A DNA stretch of 12,247 bases, from assembly GCA_947628975.1 (NCBI GenBank), contig CANRBW010000032.1, positions 1 through 12,247 of the forward strand. Direction: 5' to 3'. This document shows, piece by piece, positions 1-5,315 of the stretch. Origin of the DNA: an uncultured Oscillospiraceae bacterium. Its GTDB lineage: Bacteria; Bacillota; Clostridia; Oscillospirales; Oscillospiraceae. Made by a program: the position numbers and the translations under genes. Position 1 is the first letter of the stretch, and every line of letters starts with the position of its first letter. Under the pieces are notes generated by a model. It worked only from the letters and a program-made list of their open reading frames with translations. It had not been told where the DNA came from and made no database searches.

Positions 1-790
1 TGTTGATGGCGGCCATGGCGGCCACCAGGGAGACCTGGGCCAGGAAGCTGCTCACCCCCAGGGAGAGGGTGCGGCCCGCCACCCGGCCGCTCCAGCGGAA
101 GGACCGCCGGGTCAGGCGCACCGAGCGGGTGTGGAACAGATACCACGCCGCCAGCAGGGCGGTGACCGCCTGACCCAGGACGGTGGCCACGGCGGCCCCG
201 GTCATCCCCCAGCCCAGGCCGAAGATGAACAGCGGGTCCAGCGCGAGGTTCACTCCCGCCCCCGCCAGGGTGGAGACCATGGCGAACCGGGGGCTGCCGT
301 CGGCGCGGATGACCGGGTTCATGGCCTGGCCGAACAGGTAGAAGGGGACGCCCAGGGCGATGGGGAAGAAGTACTCCCGGGAGAGGGCGAAGGTCTCCTG
401 GTTCACCGTGCCCCCGAACAGGGTGATCAGGGGGACGGGGAAGAGGAGGTACGCCCCGCAGAGGAGGATCCCGCTCCCCAGGGCGAGGAGGATGGCCAGG
501 CCCACGCTGTTCTCCGCCTCCCGGGGCCGTCCGGCCCCCAGGCTGAGGCTGACAAAGGCGCAGCAGCCGTCTCCGATCATCACCGCCACGGCCAGGGCAA
601 TCACCGTCAGGGGGAAGACCACCGTGTTGGCCGCGTTGCCGTAGGAGCCCAGATAGGCGGCGTTGGCGATGAAGATCTGGTCCACGATGTTGTAGAGGGC
701 GCCCACCAGCAGGGAGATGACGCAGGGCACGGCGTACCGGCCCATGAGCCGTCCCAGCCCCTGGGTGGCGAGAGAGCGATCCGGTTCCAT
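1..790 (-). CDS. MATE family efflux transporter, partial (3' end outside window)
   Basis: This gene encodes a multidrug and toxic compound extrusion (MATE) antiporter of the cytoplasmic membrane, which exports cationic drugs or metabolites in exchange for Na+ or H+. The 263 visible residues begin MEPDRSLATQGLGRLMGRYA and continue with the family-typical first helix (VPCVISLLVGALYNIVDQIFIA). Several hydrophobic segments and the motifs 'NPVIRADGSPRFAM' and 'GAGVNLALDPLFIFGLG' follow; these match the 'RaeG.p..am.....gavlNiiLDpifIf' region of MATE/DinF-like proteins. About 60% of a usual 450-residue protein is present. The ATG at 788-790 is chosen because AGGAGG (801-806 on the complement) lies 10 bases before it. 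A strong hairpin stands only 28 bases upstream in the leader. The substrate cannot be told from sequence. Confidence 0.93.
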   Translation of the reverse strand, partial: MEPDRSLATQGLGRLMGRYAVPCVISLLVGALYNIVDQIFIANAAYLGSYGNAANTVVFPLTVIALAVAVMIGDGCCAFVSLSLGAGRPREAENSVGLAILLALGSGILLCGAYLLFPVPLITLFGGTVNQETFALSREYFFPIALGVPFYLFGQAMNPVIRADGSPRFAMVSTLAGAGVNLALDPLFIFGLGWGMTGAAVATVLGQAVTALLAAWYLFHTRSVRLTRRSFRWSGRVAGRTLSLGVSSFLAQVSLVAAMAAIN

Positions 791-818
791 ATGAGTTTGA
801 CCTCCTGAAAAAGAATGG

Positions 819-858
819 AAAAAGGCGCAAGTCCAGAAAGCTGGACTTACGCCTTTTT
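819..858 (-). terminator. Rho-independent terminator of the EAL gene, possibly an attenuator of the MATE gene
   Basis: Two 18-base arms (819-836 and 841-858) pair with a single C/A mismatch around the 4-base loop 837-840. The outer arms are AAAAAGG/CCTTTTT, so transcripts leaving the hairpin on the minus strand end in a U run. It lies 111 bases after the EAL stop codon, which suits a terminator. It also ends 28 bases before the MATE start codon, leaving no room for a promoter between them. If the MATE promoter lies upstream, this hairpin would be part of its leader. Confidence 0.8.
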
Positions 859-878
859 CGGCTACACACTACATTCAG

Positions 879-907
879 TTTACCCCGTCCGCCCCCAAAA
901 CGCAAAG
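879..907 (-). promoter_or_regulatory. Weak candidate sigma-A promoter for the MATE gene
   Basis: On the complement strand TTGCGT is followed after 17 bases by TAAACT. This is a weak -35 (three of six consensus bases) and a moderate -10 (four of six). It lies between the EAL stop codon and the leader hairpin, which is where an independent MATE promoter would have to be. The call rests on spacing and position only. Confidence 0.3.
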
Positions 908-969
908 GGGAATTTGCACAAAATTTTTCGCCGGGACGGGGCCCGCCGCCGGAAAAACGGGGAGGGGGG

Positions 970-2901
970 TCAGGAGGCGGAGGCCTTCTCCTCCGGGGGC
1001 TGGAAGTGGCGGAGATACTCCAGAAAATCCGACTCGGACAGGGGCTTGGAGAAGTAAAAACCCTGGATGTACTCCACCCCCAGGTCCTCGATGACCTGGA
1101 GCTCCTCCAGGGTCTCCACCCCCTCGGAGACGATGGACAGGCCCATGTCGTGGATCATGCGGATGGCCGCGTTCATCACGTGCTTGCCGCGGGGGTTGGA
1201 GAAGTAGGACTGGACCATGGTGCGGTCGAACTTGGCGATTTTCACGGGCAGGTCGATGATGTAGTTCAGGTTGGACTGGCCGGTGCCGAAGTCGTCCAGG
1301 GAGAAGGAGGTGCCGTAGTCGATGAGCAGGTCCATGTTCCGCAACAGGGCCTTCTTGGTGGAGGTGGAGGCGGACTCGGTGATCTCCAGGTTGATGTGCT
1401 GGGGGGAGATGTTGAAGCGGCGCATGATGCCGATGAAGTCCACCGCCAGGTCGGCGTTGGCGCACTGGACCATGGAGAGGTTGACCTCGATGTAGGACAG
1501 GCCCAGCTCGTCCAGGGGGTGGTACTTGATGAAGCGGCAGACGTGCTCGAAGATCAGGTTGCCCAGGGCCAGGATCATGCCGTTGGACTCGGCGATGGGG
1601 ATGAACAGCCCCGGCGGCACCAGGGCCCCGTTCTCGTCCCGGATGCGGACCAGGGCCTCGGCGGAGGTGATGCGCCGCTCCCTGGTGGAGTAGATGGGCT
1701 GGTAGAAGATCTCGATGGCGTCGTTCTTGATGGCCGCGTCCAGCAGACCCTCCACCTTCAGGCTCTTCTGGGCCTCGTCGATCAGGCGCTGGTCGATCTC
1801 CAGCAGGTCGTCCTGGAAGTAATGGCGGTGGGAGAAGTAGCGGGTCAGGTAGAGCAGGGCGGCGTGGCTGTCCACCATCCGGGCGTCCGGGACCAGGATC
1901 CAGTGGAGTTTCACCGCGGTCAGCTCGGCGTTGGGCCAGCGGCTGGCCATGTAGCGGTTGACCTTGCTCCGGGCCTCCCGGGCGTCCCGGGGGGAGTCGA
2001 AGACGAAGAAGATGCGGTTCTCGCTCTGGCGGAAGGCGATCCAGCTGTGGTGGCTCTCCACAAAGCGGCACAGGTCCTGGCGGATGTTCTCGGCGCTGTC
2101 GTGGCCGACGCCCTGGTCGATAGGGCCGTCAAAGAGGAGGAGCAGGGCGGAGAAGTTCTCCCCCACGCTGTACTTCTGGCGCAGGTAGGAGTTGAGCACC
2201 GAGGGGGTGAACAGACCGGTGGTCTTGTCCAGGTTGCCCTCCGGGTTCTCCAGGGCCAGGTAGAGGATCAGGATGCCCACCGAGCAGGCGAAGCCGGCCA
2301 GGAGGAGGGAGTGGTCCAGGATGTGGGCCACAAAGGCCCCCACCCACAGGGCCATCCAAACCGTCACCGCCGCCAGATGGGGGCGGCTCAGCCGGGACCG
2401 GTGGCGGACCAGGTGGATGACGATCAGGGCCAGGTAGAGGCCGATGAAGCAATAGGCGGCGTAGACACTGGGGCCGCTGGTGTTGGTGACCACGCCGGCC
2501 TCGTCAAAGTCGTAGCCGATGGGGAGGAGGAAGACCGACACCAGGGCCGCCAGCTCCAGCGCCCCGTAGGTGAAGGCCCGGCGGCGCAGAAGGGCGGGCC
2601 GGTCGTAGTACACCCCGGCGCAGACGTAGAGCAGGGTGACCAGGCCGATGGCGGTGAGGGAGACCAGGTACGCCTTGCCCATCAGGTCGGCCAGCAGCAT
2701 GGGGGCCCGGGGATAGTCGGGGTCGAAGGCGGCGTTGATGACCAGGATGGAGGACACGTCCAGCACCAGGCAGAGCAGGGCGGTGCAGATGACCAGGCGG
2801 AAGACCTGCTCGGTGAGGAGGTTGGTCCGCTTGTGGCGGGCGTAGAACAGCAAAAGGACCAGCAGCATACAGATGCCGCAGCACTGCATCTGGATCGTCA
2901 A
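970..2901 (-). CDS. Membrane-bound EAL-domain cyclic-di-GMP phosphodiesterase with degenerate GGDEF domain
   Basis: The 643-residue protein is predicted to hydrolyse the second messenger c-di-GMP to pGpG at the cytoplasmic membrane. Residues 10-216 form about seven hydrophobic segments, an input region I cannot assign to a named sensor family. Residues 224-325 resemble a GGDEF domain: the entry motif 'DKTTGLFTPSVLNSYL' is clear, but the catalytic GGDEF signature is replaced by 'RQSENRIFF', so cyclase activity is unlikely. Residues 383-632 are a full EAL domain with EALVR (E415), VNLS (N474), LEITES (E506), LDDFGTG (D536, D537), AKFD (K557), SEGVE (E593, E596) and IQGFYFSKP (Q613). All expected metal and substrate residues are present. 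The start is TTG at 2899-2901, preferred because AGGAGG lies 9 bases before it; the next ATG (2887-2889) would be 21 bases from that site. The gene is divergent from the surface-protein operon. Confidence 0.93.
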   Translation of the reverse strand: MTIQMQCCGICMLLVLLLFYARHKRTNLLTEQVFRLVICTALLCLVLDVSSILVINAAFDPDYPRAPMLLADLMGKAYLVSLTAIGLVTLLYVCAGVYYDRPALLRRRAFTYGALELAALVSVFLLPIGYDFDEAGVVTNTSGPSVYAAYCFIGLYLALIVIHLVRHRSRLSRPHLAAVTVWMALWVGAFVAHILDHSLLLAGFACSVGILILYLALENPEGNLDKTTGLFTPSVLNSYLRQKYSVGENFSALLLLFDGPIDQGVGHDSAENIRQDLCRFVESHHSWIAFRQSENRIFFVFDSPRDAREARSKVNRYMASRWPNAELTAVKLHWILVPDARMVDSHAALLYLTRYFSHRHYFQDDLLEIDQRLIDEAQKSLKVEGLLDAAIKNDAIEIFYQPIYSTRERRITSAEALVRIRDENGALVPPGLFIPIAESNGMILALGNLIFEHVCRFIKYHPLDELGLSYIEVNLSMVQCANADLAVDFIGIMRRFNISPQHINLEITESASTSTKKALLRNMDLLIDYGTSFSLDDFGTGQSNLNYIIDLPVKIAKFDRTMVQSYFSNPRGKHVMNAAIRMIHDMGLSIVSEGVETLEELQVIEDLGVEYIQGFYFSKPLSESDFLEYLRHFQPPEEKASAS

Positions 2902-2958
2902 GGCGGTTTCCCTCCTCTCCCCGCGGGCGACGGACGCGCCCGGTCAGAATCACACTAT

Positions 2959-2987
2959 ATTATAACAATGAAAAAATGAATTGGCAA
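2959..2987 (-). promoter_or_regulatory. Strong sigma-A type promoter for the EAL phosphodiesterase gene
   Basis: On the complement strand TTGCCA (2982-2987, five of six consensus bases) is followed after exactly 17 bases by a perfect TATAAT (2959-2964). Transcription would start near 2952, giving a leader of about 50 bases before the TTG start codon. This is the best promoter match in the window. Confidence 0.85.
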
Positions 2988-3049
2988 GAGAAAAATTCCA
3001 AGTCCTGGGGGGTGGAAAAAGTTTTTGTGGGAAAGGGATAAATTAGGTA

Positions 3050-3078
3050 TTGCAATCGGCGACTGGGCGGTGTAAAAT
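3050..3078 (+). promoter_or_regulatory. Candidate sigma-A promoter for the surface-protein operon
   Basis: TTGCAA (3050-3055) and TAAAAT (3073-3078, five of six consensus bases) are separated by 17 bases. A start near 3085 would give a leader of about 80 bases before the ATG at 3165. It faces away from the EAL promoter, and the two -35 elements are about 62 bases apart. The leader is GC-rich and contains the palindrome GGGCATGCCC, but I recognise no riboswitch in it. Confidence 0.65.
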
Positions 3079-3164
3079 GTTAAAACACAGAATAAGGGAT
3101 TTTGGGCCCATCGGGCATGCCCACAGGCGGAGCCCGGTGGAGACCGCGCAAGGGAGGGCGGAGA

Positions 3165-4388
3165 ATGAGGAGAAAACTCCTGGCGCTGGCGATGGTCGCG
3201 CTGGCGCTGTTGAGCGTTATGCCGCCGGGGATGGCGGTGGGCGTCGGCACCGGCACGGTGATCTTCGAGAGCGGCGCCCCGGACGCCGACGGGGTGTTTC
3301 AGGTCACCATGAAGGTCCAGGACACCACCGTGTGGGGGATCCAGTTCGCCCTGAAGTACGACCCGGCGGTGATCCAGCCGGTGGACGCCCAGGGCGACCC
3401 GGCCCAGACTCTGGCCGACTTCGCCGGGGTGGTCCAGCCTTGGACCGAGGTGGTCAATGAGGACTTCTATCCGGAGCGGGGACTGCTGGGCTCGGCCTGG
3501 ATCACCTCTCTGGACGCCACGGGGGACCAGATCAGCCAGTATGGCGACACCATCGTGGGCAGCGAGCCCCTGGACGTGTTTACCTTCCGCTTCAAGCGGC
3601 TGGCTGAGGGCGACACCGGACTGGAGATCGCCACCGAGGCCAAGGGCGAGCCCTTCCAGGACGTGATCCCTGAGGGGCTGATCGCCATGAGCATGACGGA
3701 GGATCTGATCATGGACGTGATCTTCCGGGAGGCGGACAGCGCCGCCCCGGAGCGGAGCGAGACCATCGTGACCTCCTCCGCCCCCTCCGACTCCAGCTCC
3801 TCCAGCCCCGCCGAGTCCACCGGGGCCATGGGCTCCTCCGGCACCACCGACCCTGACGCGCCGGAGGCCGGCCAGCGGACCCCGGAGGCCCTGCTGGAAC
3901 AGGCCGTGATGCTGAAGATCGGCTCCCACGCCGCGGTGGTGAAGGGCAGTGTCACCGCCATCTACCCCGGCGAGCGGGAAGTGACTGCCTACGCCCATGA
4001 CAACCGCACCTTCGTGCCGGTCCGCTTCGTGGGCGAGCGGCTGGGCGCCACGGTGGGCTGGGACAACGAGACCCAGACCGCCACGGTGGAGAAGGACGGC
4101 CACCGGGTGGAGATGGCCATCGGCAGCAGCACCTTCACCCTGGACGGCGCGTCCAGGAGCGTGGACGCTCCCGCCGAGCTGACCCCCTCCGTGGGCGGCA
4201 ACTTCCGGACCATGGTGCCCATCCGCTTCGTCAGCGAGGCGCTGGGCTATCAGGTGGAATGGGACCAGGCCAGGGATCTGGTGGTCATCGTCCCCACCGC
4301 TCTTGGGTGGGACAAGGACGGCCAGGTGGAGGCCCAGGCCATGGACCAGGCCATTCTCAGATTGTCCATGTACAGTATGTTTGTTTAA
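3165..4388 (+). CDS. Secreted cohesin-like domain plus stalk (Cu amine oxidase N-terminal-like) domain protein
   Basis: The 407-residue exported protein is the first gene of the surface operon. Residues 1-24 are a signal peptide (MRRKLLALAMVALALL...). Residues 30-188 look like a cohesin-family beta sandwich: 'VWGIQFALKYDPAVIQPVDA' matches the strand-turn 'gl.fdLkYDPsvLe..', followed by 'GLLGSAWITSL' and 'LDVFTFRFKRLAEGDTGLEI'. Residues 190-240 are a Ser/Pro/Thr-rich linker. Residues 245-376 form a two-lobed copper amine oxidase N-terminal-like (stalk) domain, with 'RTFVPVRFVGERLGATVGWD' and 'TMVPIRFVSEALGYQVEWD'. No SLH, LPXTG or membrane anchor is visible, so the stalk domain may hold it to the wall (inference). 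The ATG at 3165 is preferred over an upstream in-frame ATG at 3102 because the signal peptide begins here and AGGGAGG (3151-3157) lies 7 bases before it. The next gene starts 15 bases after the stop. The cohesin assignment is by motif resemblance; a CBM-like sandwich is the main alternative. Confidence 0.85.
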   Translation: MRRKLLALAMVALALLSVMPPGMAVGVGTGTVIFESGAPDADGVFQVTMKVQDTTVWGIQFALKYDPAVIQPVDAQGDPAQTLADFAGVVQPWTEVVNEDFYPERGLLGSAWITSLDATGDQISQYGDTIVGSEPLDVFTFRFKRLAEGDTGLEIATEAKGEPFQDVIPEGLIAMSMTEDLIMDVIFREADSAAPERSETIVTSSAPSDSSSSSPAESTGAMGSSGTTDPDAPEAGQRTPEALLEQAVMLKIGSHAAVVKGSVTAIYPGEREVTAYAHDNRTFVPVRFVGERLGATVGWDNETQTATVEKDGHRVEMAIGSSTFTLDGASRSVDAPAELTPSVGGNFRTMVPIRFVSEALGYQVEWDQARDLVVIVPTALGWDKDGQVEAQAMDQAILRLSMYSMFV

Positions 4389-4403
4389 TAAGGAGGAATC
4401 GGA

Positions 4404-5267
4404 ATGAAAAAGAACGCATGGAAGATGGTCCTCTGTCTGGCGCTGGCCGCCGCGATGCTGATGACCGGGGTCGCCATGGCCGCCATCGCCCAGGGGGACG
4501 TGGCCGCGGCGCAGGGGACCACGATCACCGTGGGCGCTGACGGCAAGCTGACGGTAGCGGTCAGCGGCGTGACCACCGGGAGCCAGTACGCGCTGCTCCA
4601 GGTCAAGGTGAACACCCAGGCCACCTCCGCCGCGGAGCTGCTGGCCGACCCCCCCGCGTACGACGTGGGCGAGGACACCATCCTCTATCTGGACCAGTTC
4701 CAGGCGGCTGACGGCAAGGTGACCTTTGCCAACTTCCAGCCCATGATGGCCGCCAACTCCCTGTTCATCCTGGGCGGCGACACCGAGCCCAAGGTGGTGG
4801 GCGCCATGGTGAGCCAGGGCGTGACCGTCACCGGCACGGTGACCGCCAAGGGCGCCACCAGCGGCACCGCCACGGTGGAGCTGTTCCAGGAGAGTTCCAA
4901 GGTGGGCGAGGGTACCGCCACCATCGGCGCTAACGGCACCGGCACCTACACCATTGACGGCGTGGCCAACGGCCAGTACACCATGAAGGTCTCCAGCGGC
5001 ACCAAGTATGTGGCCAGGGAGTACACGGTGAACGTGACCGGCGCGCTGACCCAGAACGTGGAGATCTGGCCCAAGGGCGACGTGAACGGGGACGGCAACA
5101 TCAATATGACCGACTATACCGGCATCCTGCGCCATGTGAAGCAGACGTCCACGCTGACCGACTATGCCTTGCAGTGCGCCAACGCCGATGGGGCCAGTGG
5201 CGTGAATATGACGGACTACACCGCTGTGCTGCGTCACGTCAAGCAAGCTGGGTCTCTCTGGAAATAA
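4404..5267 (+). CDS. Secreted dockerin type I domain protein
   Basis: The 287-residue exported protein carries a module that should dock onto cohesins in a Ca2+-dependent way. Residues 1-26 are a signal peptide. Residues 38-135 are an unrecognised beta-rich region. Residues 139-220 resemble a carboxypeptidase-regulatory/Cna-B-like sandwich ('VTGTVTAKG...GTGTYTIDGVANGQYTMKV'), in the place X-modules take before dockerins. Residues 225-285 are a type I dockerin with two loop-helix repeats. Loop 1 is canonical (GDVNGDGNINMTDYT; D226, N228, D230, N234, D237). Loop 2 (NADGASGVNMTDYT) replaces D230 with Ala264 and D226 with Asn260. Both helices share MTDYTxxLRHVKQ. AGGAGG (4391-4396) lies 7 bases before the ATG, and the 15-base gap to the previous stop indicates co-transcription. 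There is no catalytic domain, which is unusual because most dockerin proteins are enzymes. Confidence 0.9.
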   Translation: MKKNAWKMVLCLALAAAMLMTGVAMAAIAQGDVAAAQGTTITVGADGKLTVAVSGVTTGSQYALLQVKVNTQATSAAELLADPPAYDVGEDTILYLDQFQAADGKVTFANFQPMMAANSLFILGGDTEPKVVGAMVSQGVTVTGTVTAKGATSGTATVELFQESSKVGEGTATIGANGTGTYTIDGVANGQYTMKVSSGTKYVAREYTVNVTGALTQNVEIWPKGDVNGDGNINMTDYTGILRHVKQTSTLTDYALQCANADGASGVNMTDYTAVLRHVKQAGSLWK

Positions 5268-5315
5268 GAAAACCAGATTAAAAATCAGGAAATCATTCAA
5301 GGAGGAACCAACCGT

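Noticed and set aside
131..808. Plus-strand open frames opposite the MATE gene
   Set aside because: The minus strand encodes a clear MATE transporter; the plus-strand product is low-complexity Gln/Gly/Asp/Glu/Arg-rich.
926..960. GC-rich imperfect inverted repeat flanked by TTTTTC/GAAAAA just after the EAL stop
   Set aside because: The inner pairing is poor and the clean hairpin at 819-858 explains termination better.
1006..2979. A 657-codon plus-strand frame opposite the EAL gene
   Set aside because: It mirrors the EAL coding sequence, has a biased Gly/Val/Gln composition and no recognisable domain or ribosome binding site.
3085..3164. c-di-GMP riboswitch in the leader of the surface operon
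   Set aside because: I looked because of the neighbouring phosphodiesterase, but the conserved class I and II core motifs are not present in these 80 bases.
3102..3164. Upstream ATG (3102) extending the first surface protein by 21 residues
   Set aside because: The extension would put charged residues before the signal peptide and has no ribosome binding site, whereas the ATG at 3165 has AGGGAGG at the right distance.
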